From Pristionchus mayeri (lineage: Eukaryota; Nematoda; Chromadorea; Rhabditida; Neodiplogasteridae), in contig BTRK01000006.1 of the NCBI GenBank assembly GCA_036245805.1, positions 46,114,257-46,178,256 of the forward strand: a stretch of DNA of 64,000 nucleotides. The letters are read 5' to 3'. Position numbers and translations under genes: made by a program. This document shows positions 48,781-58,805 of this stretch, in pieces. Position 1 is the first letter of the stretch. Each line of letters starts with the position of its first letter. The notes under the pieces were generated by a model. The model worked only from the letters and a program-made list of their open reading frames with translations, was not told the DNA's origin and made no database searches.

Positions 48781-49200
48781 ATGCGTTTTCTCTTTCTTCT
48801 CACCGTTCTCTGCTACCTCTCCGCCGTACTCAGCCAAGGTATTGTTTTCTTACACCATCTTATAATCCATTCTTTTCGTGGTGGTATGATAGAACAGTGA
48901 TTAGTAAACCCAAACAAATTCTTTTTTTTCTCAGAGGTCTGTGGAGATGTCGTGTGTGCTGATGGTTTATCATGCATAGACACTCGTACAAATGGACTCC
49001 GATGTATGCAAATTGAGCCACCTTCCTTTCCGGGTGCAGTGCGCACGAGCACGGGAATTTTATGATTGCCAATTTTTTACACATTCTTTTTTTCAGTATC
49101 CTGTGCAGATGTCGGATGTCCTGGATGCATTGATACCGTGCTGGGAGCGAAATGCCCAGACTCCCCCCTCCCCCCAGTTGCTTCCTTCTCATCTCCGTAA
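48781..49200 (+). CDS. Small secreted Cys-rich protein 1
   Basis: Three exons, 48781-48838, 48935-49033 and 49097-49200 (TAA), give 86 residues. Residues 1-19 are a signal peptide (MRFLFLLTVLCYLSAVLSQ). The mature part has two similar four-cysteine repeats, C-x4-C-x5-C-x9-C and C-x4-C-x2-C-x8-C, with CIDT in both, then a Pro/Ser-rich end. The spacing resembles follistatin-like (FOLN) or Kazal-like mini-domains, but I do not recognise a named family. A weak TATA (ATGTAAATTGCC, 48742) and the leader CGAACAGTAACC precede the ATG and match the gene 2 promoter. A shared AGATAAATGATT follows the stop. Function unknown; probably extracellular. Confidence 0.75.
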
Positions 49201-49548
49201 ATTGTGTGACTTCCTACAATCAGATAAATGATTCCTTTATACACAATATCTGTGCATCCGCTGTTATGTTGTTGGAGACTGGGAGACTAGGGGGAAGCGT
49301 CTTTATCGCATGGTGGTGCTTGCGAGACTGGCCTAGTTGCCTCTCCTCCTATGACAGCTGGAGGGAGAGCAGTGATATATGCTAATCCCTAGAGGCTTGG
49401 AGTATGGCATAACGATTCTCCAGTATCAAGTGGTGTAAACTTGATGCCCATGTCTGTTTTAAATCATCTTTATTCTCGTTATTTCAAAATTTCGAAACAC
49501 TACTCAACATGCGTACCGACCATAATTGCCCACGCCGGCGGCGACCCC
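49201..49548. other. Spacer after Cys-rich gene 1
   Basis: Starts with the 3' block AGATAAATGATT shared with Cys-rich gene 2, probably 3' UTR. Nothing else recognised before the palindrome. Confidence 0.5.
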
Positions 49549-50279
49549 CATGAACCCCTATTCATGCTGGGGCGCTTCCCCCTCGATATGAGGGGGGAAG
49601 CGCCCCAGCATGTATAGGGGGTCATGGTCAAAAATCAATTTGTAAGTCAATAGTAGGTCAAGACTGGGTACCGTACCCAATCGATAGTACAGTACCCCCG
49701 GGTACCGTATACCTCTACCGTAACCCACGATTATCACAAACTAAGTTTATTTTTAAAAAGTCCTGGTACCGTGCCCAAACGATTATACAGTACCCAACTG
49801 ACTACCGTACCCCAGTTCCTTGGGTCAGATCCAGTTCCTTGGGTCAAACATTTTTCTAAAAATCCTAAAGCGAGCTAAATAATATTGTAAATTATCCTTC
49901 CGTATCTCTAATTACTGTAGAATCATTATGTAATCGACTTAGGATTTTTAGAAAAACGTTTCACATTTTTAGAAAAATGTTTGACCCAAGGAACTGGATC
50001 TGACCCAAGGAACTGGGGTACGGTAGTCAGTTGGGTACTGTATAATCGATTGGGCACGGTACCAGGACTTTTTAAAAATAAACTTAGTTTGTGATAATCG
50101 TGGGTTACGGTAGAGGTATACGGTACCCGGGGGTACTGTACTATCGATTGGGTACGGTACCCAGTCTTGACCTACTATTGACTTACAAATTGATTTTTGA
50201 CCATGACCCCCAATACATGCTGGGGCGCTTCCCCCTCATATCGAGGGGGGAAGCGCCCCAGCATGAATAGGGGTTCATG
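49549..50279. mobile_element. 731-bp palindromic foldback element with hairpin ends
   Basis: The left arm (49549-49870) is matched almost base for base by the right arm in reverse complement (49939-50279), around a 68-bp centre. Arms contain many GGTACCGTA/TACGGTACC words and a doubled AGTTCCTTGGGTCAGATCC segment. The right arm has a small duplication (TTTTTAGAAAAA twice, near 49945 and 49967). The outermost 50 bp of each arm is itself a hairpin, CATGCTGGGGCGCTTCCCCCT paired with its complement around a GATA or TATC loop (49563-49612 and 50216-50265). No coding sequence. Most likely a non-autonomous foldback/MITE-type element; I could not define a target duplication. Confidence 0.8.
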
Positions 50280-50379
50280 CTCTGAAAATACCTCGCCGCC
50301 AGTGTTGGGCAACTATGGTACCGACTCCATTTTCCGGAGAGGAGGCATCTTCTCTGTAAAAAAACTGTATCAAATAGTA

Positions 50380-50625
50380 TTTAATTTTCCGTTTTCCTAC
50401 ACCATCAGAGTCCATACTTGTCGTGGTGGTAGCCTAGCGCAAAGATCCGTCCACCCATTCAAATTCCACCCAATAAATTTTACTACCAGTACTGATGGAT
50501 GTTCCAGCATCACAATGCCTGTTCAATTAATTTATTTGTCAAATAAATGATTCAAAGCGAACGATGGAAATAACAGTCCCCCTCGTTTCCATCACGTGCA
50601 TCTAATTGTATGCTTTCAAATAGAA
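50380..50625 (+). pseudogene. Remnants of a third Cys-rich gene copy
   Basis: Two pieces match the Cys-rich genes. Around 50392-50440, TTTTCCTACACCATC...CGTGGTGGTA matches the first intron of gene 1 (48843-48885). At 50505-50625, AGCATCACAATGCC and GATTCAAAGCGAACGATGGAA match the conserved upstream block of genes 1 and 2. The match stops near 50626, at the start of inserted repeat DNA, and no coding exon follows. So one copy decayed around its first intron and the promoter of another was cut off. Confidence 0.55.
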
Positions 50626-50678
50626 TTAGCCTCGGACCCGGGTAAAACACAAGAGCAAGTGTGGCCCGGGTCCCATCA

Positions 50679-50807
50679 CAGGCTAGAAGAGTTCGAGAAA
50701 CGATACCACGCTCTCTTCATTCTGCACACTCTCTCGCCGATCGACCGGTCTAGAGAGTGCGTAGAATAGAGAGAGCATGGTATCGTTTTTCGAACTCTTC
50801 AGGCTAG
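50679..50807. mobile_element. Small hairpin element (113 bp) flanked by 8-bp direct repeat CAGGCTAG
   Basis: Arms AAGAGTTCGAGAAACGATACCA and the complement ending TCGAACTCTT fold into a long imperfect hairpin with AGAGAGTG near the loop. It is flanked by CAGGCTAG at 50679-50686 and 50800-50807. Removing the insert restores the repeat CATCACAGGCTAGTAGCTAC. An 8-bp duplication is the hAT hallmark, so a hAT-type MITE is likely. Confidence 0.65.
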
Positions 50808-50948
50808 TAGCTACATGCTAGTACCCTGAGGCTATCCAGGTCCCATACAAGCTACCGAAGTCCCATCACAAACTACCCTTGTCCCAGCAGTGCGTTTAAA
50901 TGTGATGGAACCTGATCAGTCTGTGATGGGCCTGGATAAAACATGGCT

Positions 50949-50953
50949 CATGT
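50949..50953. other. Target-site duplication CATGT, left
   Basis: CATGT immediately before the 5' LTR is repeated at 58167-58171 immediately after the 3' LTR. Five base pairs is usual for BEL/Pao integration. Confidence 0.85.
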
Positions 50954-51656
50954 TGTAGCGACTCACACGTCACTACCCCTTTTCTTTCATCACTTCATCC
51001 CATTCCCATCAATCAAAGTGCATTCACTGCAACTCCATTATCATATTTAGACTCACTCTTGTCTCTGTTGATGAGTGCAGCCCAACTCAATTAGCATGTT
51101 AATCCAATTCCGTTGTCTCTCACCCTCTCTCCCCTCTCTCTCCATTTACATGGGTTAGGACACGTCGGCTAGACTGCCTATATAAACCCCTCCTCTCCCT
51201 CTCTCGAGACAGTTACACTGAACCTCTCCTCGTGCGCCTCACGAGTCACTCAGCCTGATCCACACTTGGATCTCATCCAGTCTTGGACCGTCACGTTCAC
51301 CCCCATCCGATCCTCACTAGGAACTCACTCCAGCCAAGGACCACAGTCCTCCCCCATTCGATCCACACTTGGATCTCAGTCATCCTCACTGATCCTCACC
51401 TTGGATCTCACCCAGTCTCCCATCCTACCGTACCCCTCTCCCTTCTTCCCTTCTCCCTGTCTTACTGTAGTAATAAATTATTGATTTATCTACGGTCCCA
51501 TTCACAGTGCATCAGTCTACAGTATCCTGGGCACAGACACACCTAGGGTCACAGTCAGTCTTCTTCCACCAAGCGTCCTAAGCTTGTCCCTGCTCTAATC
51601 GGTTACTGTATCTACAGTACTCCGGACTGAGTATAGTGGGCTCGCTAGTTCGCATA
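50954..51656 (+). repeat. 5' LTR of BEL/Pao element
   Basis: 703 bp, TGTAGCGACTC to GTTCGCATA. It holds a TATA box (CCTATATAAACC, about 51177-51188) and an AATAAA signal (51472-51477). I found two differences from the 3' LTR: CAGCCTGATCC against CAGTCTGATCC, and GTATAGTGGG against GTATCGTGGG. Short open frames inside it are identical in both LTRs and are not genes. Confidence 0.93.
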
Positions 51657-51674
51657 TGGTGCATATCGGTCACT
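51657..51674 (+). other. Primer-binding site candidate
   Basis: TGGTGCATATCGGTCACT begins right after the 5' LTR. The leading TGG fits the complement of a tRNA 3' CCA end. I could not name the tRNA. Confidence 0.5.
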
Positions 51675-51744
51675 ACCGTACCCAGTTCATCACCAGAGTC
51701 CCGCGTGGCAGGAACACAATCACTGATCACAGTCTTCATCAATC

Positions 51745-54700
51745 ATGACTGACAGTCACTTTGCATCCGCTTACACACGTATTCGGACCACTCATGCAAA
51801 GATCAAATCCACCAAAAACGACATCCACTCAATCATCAACTCGTGCCTTTCCATCAATTCACTCACAGAATACGAGAGCATGAGAGTCACTCTCTACAAG
51901 GCGATCAATGATCTCCAGCTCACAATCGGAGCCTACACAGACGCCGTCAACAAACTCCGTCGTCGAGTCGACAACATGATCTCGGACACCACCGAAAGAG
52001 CCGAGACCAAGCAGAAAGAGGAGACGCTCTTCAGCCAGATGAGGGATGAGGACGACGAGGGACTCGACTATGACGAGGTGTCACTCAAGGACTCTTTTCT
52101 CCCTTTGATTGAGTCACTAGTCGACAAAACTCTGTCCAAATCTCTTGCTCACATCCATGATATGACAGAACTCAACGCAAAGAAAGAGACCATTCAACAG
52201 TCTCTTACTCAGCCCACTGGCAACTCACAGTCCTCTAATGCCTCAGATCATTCCATCAATCACAATCACGATCAGCATACTCAGTCCACCAGATTCGAGA
52301 CAAATCTCGCTCCACTTCCCACCATATCACTCATTCCTTTCAATGGCGAATCAACTGACTGGGAATCATTCTACAGTCAGTACACAAGTATCATCGACTC
52401 AAGGACTCACTTGTCCAAAGTTGAGAAACTCGTCTACCTCCGCAATGCACTCAGAGGACCCGCACTCAAAACAGTTGAGGGGATCCCGATCGGAGGAGAG
52501 TATCTTGATGACACCATCACTCGATTGAAGGAAAACTATGGTCGGAGCAAGAGATCAAATACCACCCTGATCAATCAGTTGCATTCCATCAAACCCAAGT
52601 CACACTCCCTCGAAGACCAACTGGAATGCACTCAGCAGTTCATCAACAAAGTCATTCAAATCTCGGACAAGTCAGTTGTCGATAATTTTATCGCAATTCA
52701 TCAAATTGCTGGTACCATCCATTCGACCCACATCAAAAGGATGTACACTCTCGAGCCATCCACAATGATGGAAGCACTGAAATCCATCGAATCAGATATC
52801 CGGGAACAAATAGAGATCAGAAATCTCGAGTCCACTTTCCGTTCCATCAATCATAACGAGAATCACTCTCATCAGAGACAGAAAGAGAAGTTCACTGACA
52901 GCACTTTCACCAAACCCTCATTCACAAACCCACCAAAGTCATCCAATGGCATTTCTTGTGTTTACTGTGGCAAACATAAGTACTCTTATTGCCCTACGAT
53001 CACATCCATCTCAGATAGGAAATCAATCCTCAGAGAGAAGAAACTCTGCTTCAAGTGCCTCTCACCTCATCACACATTCACTCAATGCGATCGGAAATGC
53101 AAACAGTGCACCAAACCTCATCACAACACACTCTGTGATTCCCCTTCCACTAGACCAACTCAGTCAGGCGTCAATGCCGCAGTGACCTCCGATCAGCCAG
53201 CCAATGGTGTCGCAAGACTCTACACAGCAAGTGTATCACTCCAGAACCCGATGACGAATAGAACAGCCACCAGACATGTCTTCCTCGATACGGGAGGAAT
53301 GGTTTCGGTGATATCTCGTTCACTCGTTGAGGAACTGAGTCTGAAGCCTCACGGCACTCAATCAATGACTATCAGTGGAATTGGAGGAGAATTCACAGGA
53401 GGAAATGTGCACGATGTGGTCACTGTGAATGTCGTTACCACCAAAGGACTCCATTCCATTCAAGCACTCGTTATGGATTCAGTCATCACTCGATCTATGC
53501 ATCTTCAACCACTCTCTGCTGAAGACTACACAGTCGTAAAAGCGCACTGTGGTGATGTTCCTCACTTCACTCAGAGTTCCATCGTTACTCCAGATCTACT
53601 AATTTCCATCACGGATACACAAGATCTACTCGTCGATTCTAAAATCACGAATCTGCCCAGTGGATACAGACTCACTCAATCGATCCTTGGGCCAATGATC
53701 ACTGGGAAGTCAAAACTCATGGTTCATTCCACCCCTGTTGAGTCCATTCTGACTAGTCTTATCACTGACGCTCCATTCGAGAAAAGAGTTGAACAATTCT
53801 TCTCCTTGGATGAGACAGCCAGAGAGTACGGTACCACTGAGACCGAAGCAAGACTCGAAATCAATCACAAAGTGGACCAACACTTTCACGAAACTGTTCA
53901 AGTCATCGACAATCAGTATCAAGAACAGTACTATCTCAAACCACAAGTCACTGATCTTCCCACCAACTTCGAACTTGCATATAGTCGCCTCAAAAGCAAC
54001 GTTCAATCACTCTCAAAGAACATTGATCACATCGAGTTTTACAATTCAATCATCAACGACCAGCTCACTTCCGGAATGATCGAAGAGGTTGAGTCATCCA
54101 TTCCAATCGATCACCAGTCCCACTACCTGGCTCACCAGTCAGTCCTCCGTCCAGATAAACCCACTACTCCACTTCGCATAGTCTACGATGCTAGTGCGAA
54201 GATGAAAGGAAAACCATGCCTCAATGATGTCATTGCACAGGGTCCATGCACCCTCGAACACATTCCATCTCTGCTCATCAGAGCTCGATCAAGGAAGACT
54301 CTCATCGTCGCTGACGTTGAAAAAGCAGTCCTACAAGTTCAAGTGCATCCTTCACAGAGAGACTTCCTCAGATTCCTCTGGATCAGAGATATTCACAAAC
54401 CAGTCTCCAAGGATAATCTCATCACTTATCGATTCACTGTAACTCCCTTTGGAATCAATCAGTCACCATACATTCTATCGAAAGTCATCGAGACTCATCT
54501 CAAAGGTGCGTCAAACGCAGAGAACAGTCACCTCATCACTCAATTGATCAACAATGTCTATGTCGATAATGTGATCATCAACACTGACAATCCATCCCAC
54601 GAGATGTATTCGGTCTCGAAATCACTGTTCCAGCAAATGCACATGAATTTGCGAGATTATGCATCGAATAACAAGACATTCATTCAGTCGATTGATGAAT

Positions 54701-57234
54701 CAGAAAGAGCCCCTCTCGGTGACCAGAAACTTCTGGGAATCGTGTGGAATCCAGACTCTGACGATCTCTCGATTCGCATTCCATCACTCACCAGACACAC
54801 ATCTGAGACGAAGAGGACCATGCTCAGCACAACTGCTTCGATCTACGACCCCATGGGATTACTCCAACCACTCACACTTCCTGCGAAATCACTCGTACAG
54901 CAGTTGTGGAGTGAAGATCTCAAATGGGATCAATCAGTAGATCAAGGTATACAGACTCAATTTCACGAACTCCTCACAGACATTGAGTCATTCAATCTCA
55001 CCATTCCCAGATTCACTGGAATGTCCACTGTCAATGAGATTCACCTCGTAGCCTTTGCTGATGCATCGAAGCTAGCAATGGGCACTGCCATTTACCTCTG
55101 GACACCCGAGAAGACCACCCTTCTCATGTCCAGAACCAGACTCGCCCCTGCCAAATCAAAGGCAACGATCCCCAAGCTTGAACTCAATGCACTCGTCATG
55201 GCTCATACACTGCTCAAATTCGTAGTTGACACAATCAGGAAAGAATTCCCCAATAATTCGATCCATACTCACACATTCTCCGATTCTGCAATCACTCTCT
55301 TTTGGTGTCTGCAAGATTCCAACAAGAAAAACAACGGCATATTTGTCGCAAACAGAGTCAAATCAATTCACGAAATGGCCAGCACATTGTCTTCCATTCA
55401 CAAAGTCACCTATCACAATCCCAAGTACGTGCAGTCTCATTCAAATCCAGCCGATCACATCACGAGAGGCCTCACTTCCATCGATATGAATGACCCCAAT
55501 CACATGTGGTGGCAAGGTGCACCTTGGATGAAAGATCCACCTGGAAAATGGCCCGATGATCCAATTCCGCCCACTACTCATCCTCCATACGCACAAATTG
55601 CCGAGCCTATTCAGTCACCACTGATTAATCTCAAGAGATGCTGTACACTCAACAAAGCCGTCAATATCACTGGTTTTGTTTTGAGATTCATTCAGAGATC
55701 ACTGACAAAGTCTTCCAACAGCTCACTCAAAGAGAAGTACACTCAATTCCCAATTATGAACACTCGACTGCTCACTGCACTCGAACGATCTCGAGCACTG
55801 CAAACTCTCATTCGCAACCACCAATCATGTCATATCCACACTCACGATGTTTGGATCAAGAACAACATCATTTCTCAAGATGAGACAGAGATCTGGCGAG
55901 CCAATTCCAGACTTGATCATGCCGACATTCCGGCAGAGACAAAGTCACCCATCCTCATTCCCACCAACAAGGATTCGACACTTGCTCGTCTCATTATCTC
56001 TCACACTCATGTGACCATGTTCCATGCAGGCACCGAGAATGTACTCAATCAATTGAAGAATCACTATTGGATACCACGAAGTCGTCAACTGGTGAAATCA
56101 GAAGTACGCTCATGCATTCCATGCAGAAAGACAAACAATCTGCCATATGCATACACATCCACTCCCCCACTTCCAACCGATCGAGTCACCATCTCGAGAC
56201 CATTTCAATCCACTGGAATTGACTTTATTGGTCCATTCAATGCACATGATAATGCCAAGATGTATGCTGTCATCTTCACATGTCTCAGTTCCAGACTTTC
56301 TCATATCGAAGTCACTGATTCACTGCTACCATCTGCATTCATCAATACATTCCGTAGATTCACATCTAGAAGAGAAACACCCACTGCTGTTCTCTCTGAT
56401 CAAGCTACGACACTCAAACTGTCCAAGTCACTGCTTGACGGTTTCGATAGCGAACACAGTCTGAACACACTCTTCCAACACAAACCCATTCAGTGGAAAT
56501 TCACAACCAGCCACGCTCCTTGGAAGGGCGCTGTCTATGAACGACTAATCAAAGTCTTCAAAGATTGTTTGTCCCGAACCATCGGAAGACGCAAGCTTTC
56601 ATTCACTGAATTTTCCGCCATCACATCAGAGATCGAAGCTGTTCTCAACACGAGACCACTCACATATGTGTCATCAGACGAGGTAAAATCCTTCTCGAAT
56701 CCAGTCATCAGACCAATTGACTTGATCATGCCTCAGTCGACTCTTGCCATGAACATCGAAACTGCCAGTCATCACGATGACAAAGAGTATCTTCCACCAG
56801 GCGAAGAGAACATGAGCAGAACAGCCGCCATTTGCCAATTGACTCGCACAATCAATCTAGTCAACTCATTCTGGTCCAAATGGCACACTCAGTATCTCAT
56901 CACACTCAGGGATTCGAAAAAGGACCCTGATTCACTCCATGTTTATCGCTCGTCACAAATCATTCCTAAACAAGGTGCCATAGTTCTCATCATTGACGAA
57001 TCAGGCAACACGCCCCGTTCATCTTGGCACATGGGAAAGATCATCTCAGTGTCTGGATCAGAGGCCACCCTCAAGTCACATTCTGGCCGAACCATTCAAA
57101 GGCCTATCAATCTCCTCATCCCACTTGAGCTCGAATCAAATTTCGAGTCATCTCACAATTCGAACATCGATCTCACAGATCGTCCCACTCCACACGCAAT
57201 GACGACCAGATCGAAATCAGTCACCCCTCGTTAG
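51745..57234 (+). CDS. BEL/Pao Gag-Pol polyprotein
   Basis: 1829 residues without interruption, making the capsid and enzymes for copying and inserting the element. Approximate domains: DUF1759-like Gag region around 190-290 (FNGESTDWESF); zinc knuckles 405-465 with C-x2-C-x4-H-x4-C type spacing; aspartic protease with DTG at 515-517; reverse transcriptase about 740-1010 with first catalytic D857 and YVDN at 939-942; RNase H-like region about 1100-1240 (FADAS, SDSAI, NPADH); integrase zinc finger with H-x-H and C-x2-C about 1420-1460; integrase core with D1493, D1552 and E1599; DUF5641-like C terminus about 1705-1800. The second Asp of the usual YxDD box is Asn (942). The start ATG follows an 88-bp leader. 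Gag and Pol share one frame, so processing must be by the protease. Confidence 0.93.
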   Translation: MTDSHFASAYTRIRTTHAKIKSTKNDIHSIINSCLSINSLTEYESMRVTLYKAINDLQLTIGAYTDAVNKLRRRVDNMISDTTERAETKQKEETLFSQMRDEDDEGLDYDEVSLKDSFLPLIESLVDKTLSKSLAHIHDMTELNAKKETIQQSLTQPTGNSQSSNASDHSINHNHDQHTQSTRFETNLAPLPTISLIPFNGESTDWESFYSQYTSIIDSRTHLSKVEKLVYLRNALRGPALKTVEGIPIGGEYLDDTITRLKENYGRSKRSNTTLINQLHSIKPKSHSLEDQLECTQQFINKVIQISDKSVVDNFIAIHQIAGTIHSTHIKRMYTLEPSTMMEALKSIESDIREQIEIRNLESTFRSINHNENHSHQRQKEKFTDSTFTKPSFTNPPKSSNGISCVYCGKHKYSYCPTITSISDRKSILREKKLCFKCLSPHHTFTQCDRKCKQCTKPHHNTLCDSPSTRPTQSGVNAAVTSDQPANGVARLYTASVSLQNPMTNRTATRHVFLDTGGMVSVISRSLVEELSLKPHGTQSMTISGIGGEFTGGNVHDVVTVNVVTTKGLHSIQALVMDSVITRSMHLQPLSAEDYTVVKAHCGDVPHFTQSSIVTPDLLISITDTQDLLVDSKITNLPSGYRLTQSILGPMITGKSKLMVHSTPVESILTSLITDAPFEKRVEQFFSLDETAREYGTTETEARLEINHKVDQHFHETVQVIDNQYQEQYYLKPQVTDLPTNFELAYSRLKSNVQSLSKNIDHIEFYNSIINDQLTSGMIEEVESSIPIDHQSHYLAHQSVLRPDKPTTPLRIVYDASAKMKGKPCLNDVIAQGPCTLEHIPSLLIRARSRKTLIVADVEKAVLQVQVHPSQRDFLRFLWIRDIHKPVSKDNLITYRFTVTPFGINQSPYILSKVIETHLKGASNAENSHLITQLINNVYVDNVIINTDNPSHEMYSVSKSLFQQMHMNLRDYASNNKTFIQSIDESERAPLGDQKLLGIVWNPDSDDLSIRIPSLTRHTSETKRTMLSTTASIYDPMGLLQPLTLPAKSLVQQLWSEDLKWDQSVDQGIQTQFHELLTDIESFNLTIPRFTGMSTVNEIHLVAFADASKLAMGTAIYLWTPEKTTLLMSRTRLAPAKSKATIPKLELNALVMAHTLLKFVVDTIRKEFPNNSIHTHTFSDSAITLFWCLQDSNKKNNGIFVANRVKSIHEMASTLSSIHKVTYHNPKYVQSHSNPADHITRGLTSIDMNDPNHMWWQGAPWMKDPPGKWPDDPIPPTTHPPYAQIAEPIQSPLINLKRCCTLNKAVNITGFVLRFIQRSLTKSSNSSLKEKYTQFPIMNTRLLTALERSRALQTLIRNHQSCHIHTHDVWIKNNIISQDETEIWRANSRLDHADIPAETKSPILIPTNKDSTLARLIISHTHVTMFHAGTENVLNQLKNHYWIPRSRQLVKSEVRSCIPCRKTNNLPYAYTSTPPLPTDRVTISRPFQSTGIDFIGPFNAHDNAKMYAVIFTCLSSRLSHIEVTDSLLPSAFINTFRRFTSRRETPTAVLSDQATTLKLSKSLLDGFDSEHSLNTLFQHKPIQWKFTTSHAPWKGAVYERLIKVFKDCLSRTIGRRKLSFTEFSAITSEIEAVLNTRPLTYVSSDEVKSFSNPVIRPIDLIMPQSTLAMNIETASHHDDKEYLPPGEENMSRTAAICQLTRTINLVNSFWSKWHTQYLITLRDSKKDPDSLHVYRSSQIIPKQGAIVLIIDESGNTPRSSWHMGKIISVSGSEATLKSHSGRTIQRPINLLIPLELESNFESSHNSNIDLTDRPTPHAMTTRSKSVTPR

Positions 57235-57463
57235 GCGGGAGGACATTTCCCCCTGTCAATGTGTATTTGCAACGCGTCGTCGCCGTCTACAAATCTTCCG
57301 GAGTCGACAGGATCCGTTTTTATTGTTATTATTGTGACCCCACCCCTTGTTATTGTATCCCCTTAGCATCATCTTTTCTCCTACAACCTGAATCGTTCAT
57401 ATCATTCACACCAATTCACATCAATTCTACACCTCCAATTCCATTTCTTCCCCAGGGCGGGAG
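57235..57463 (+). other. 3' untranslated region and polypurine tract of the retrotransposon
   Basis: Contains purine-rich GGCGGGAGGA near 57233 and GGGCGGGAG (57455-57463) directly before the 3' LTR. The latter sits where the plus-strand primer is expected. No env-like gene. Confidence 0.6.
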
Positions 57464-58166
57464 TGTAGCGACTCACACGTCACTACCCCTTTTCTTTCAT
57501 CACTTCATCCCATTCCCATCAATCAAAGTGCATTCACTGCAACTCCATTATCATATTTAGACTCACTCTTGTCTCTGTTGATGAGTGCAGCCCAACTCAA
57601 TTAGCATGTTAATCCAATTCCGTTGTCTCTCACCCTCTCTCCCCTCTCTCTCCATTTACATGGGTTAGGACACGTCGGCTAGACTGCCTATATAAACCCC
57701 TCCTCTCCCTCTCTCGAGACAGTTACACTGAACCTCTCCTCGTGCGCCTCACGAGTCACTCAGTCTGATCCACACTTGGATCTCATCCAGTCTTGGACCG
57801 TCACGTTCACCCCCATCCGATCCTCACTAGGAACTCACTCCAGCCAAGGACCACAGTCCTCCCCCATTCGATCCACACTTGGATCTCAGTCATCCTCACT
57901 GATCCTCACCTTGGATCTCACCCAGTCTCCCATCCTACCGTACCCCTCTCCCTTCTTCCCTTCTCCCTGTCTTACTGTAGTAATAAATTATTGATTTATC
58001 TACGGTCCCATTCACAGTGCATCAGTCTACAGTATCCTGGGCACAGACACACCTAGGGTCACAGTCAGTCTTCTTCCACCAAGCGTCCTAAGCTTGTCCC
58101 TGCTCTAATCGGTTACTGTATCTACAGTACTCCGGACTGAGTATCGTGGGCTCGCTAGTTCGCATA
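57464..58166 (+). repeat. 3' LTR of BEL/Pao element
   Basis: 703 bp, same ends as the 5' LTR; carries the two differences noted there. Confidence 0.93.
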
Positions 58167-58171
58167 CATGT
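58167..58171. other. Target-site duplication CATGT, right
   Basis: Partner of 50949-50953. Confidence 0.85.
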
Positions 58172-58654
58172 TGTTTCCCAGATAGCCTGTGATGGGACCT
58201 CGATAGCATGTTCTGGGACCTGGGCCGCATGTTATGGGACCCGGGTCCCATACGTGCAAATTTTAGGGAACCGGAACCGAACTTCGAACCGGGATATTGC
58301 AAAAGACCCTCCATTTATCTTATACAATTGTTCCTGAAATTTAAACTTTGCTAGAGAAACTAGTGCAGCTTTCGAATTACTATCGCAAAGACTGTATTTA
58401 CCTTTCTTTGTTCTCAGGCCGATTTGCCACGTCTAATTTCCAACGACGGTAGCATAGTTTCCCGCGATGATCTGAAAATCATCCTAGTTCAGGAAATACA
58501 TAGGAAAACCTCACTTTGGTTTGCGGACCGTCGTCCCTTGATCGGTCTGGCGCATATCACACTTGAATGAAGCAAGAGCTGCTGAATAGAAGCCCACGGA
58601 GAACATGATCCGGAAAACAATTTATTGGGAAAAGTGTGAATGATTCAGGCACTG
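58172..58654. other. Right part of interspersed repeat, then unassigned DNA
   Basis: Up to about 58260, ATGGGACC words in the orientation opposite to those at 50670-50940. From there to 58654 I see no gene, RNA or clear repeat. Confidence 0.45.
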
Positions 58655-58805
58655 GGATGGGCCAGCATCACGTTGCCAATCCCCGATTCAATTAAGTTGT
58701 TTGTCAGGTGGATGATTCAAAGCGAACGATGGAAAGAACAGCTTTCTCCCTTTAAATCAAGTACATCTATAAATTGCACGTATACTTTCAAATACAGTAA
58801 GCAGA
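58655..58805 (+). promoter_or_regulatory. Conserved upstream block of Cys-rich gene 2
   Basis: Same words as before gene 1: AGCATCACGTTGCC (58664) and GATTCAAAGCGAACGATGGAA (58714), about 575 bp before the ATG. Confidence 0.55.

Larger units (their letters stand above)
50626..50953. repeat. Interspersed repeat with GGTCCCATCACAGGCTA words, left of the retrotransposon
   Basis: GTCCCATCACAGGCTAG and variants recur at about 50670, 50840, 50858 and 50930, in both orientations. The same words continue in opposite orientation just right of the retrotransposon (58167-58260: AGCCTGTGATGGGACC, CATGTTATGGGACCCGGG). The retrotransposon therefore landed inside an existing repeat, possibly a foldback element bounded by CCCGGG-rich ends. 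Confidence 0.55.
50954..58166 (+). mobile_element. Complete BEL/Pao LTR retrotransposon
   Basis: LTR, short leader, one long gag-pol frame, 3' untranslated part, LTR; 7213 bp in all, flanked by the duplication CATGT. The reading frame is unbroken and LTR difference is about 0.3 percent, so insertion was recent and the element may still be active. It is assigned to BEL/Pao by gene order (protease, RT, RNase H, integrase), the Gag DUF1759-like region and a C-terminal DUF5641-like region. No envelope-like frame is present. Confidence 0.93.

Noticed and set aside
51266..51546. 72 and 87 residue frames, repeated at 57776-58056
   Set aside because: They lie wholly inside the two LTRs and are identical because the LTRs are.
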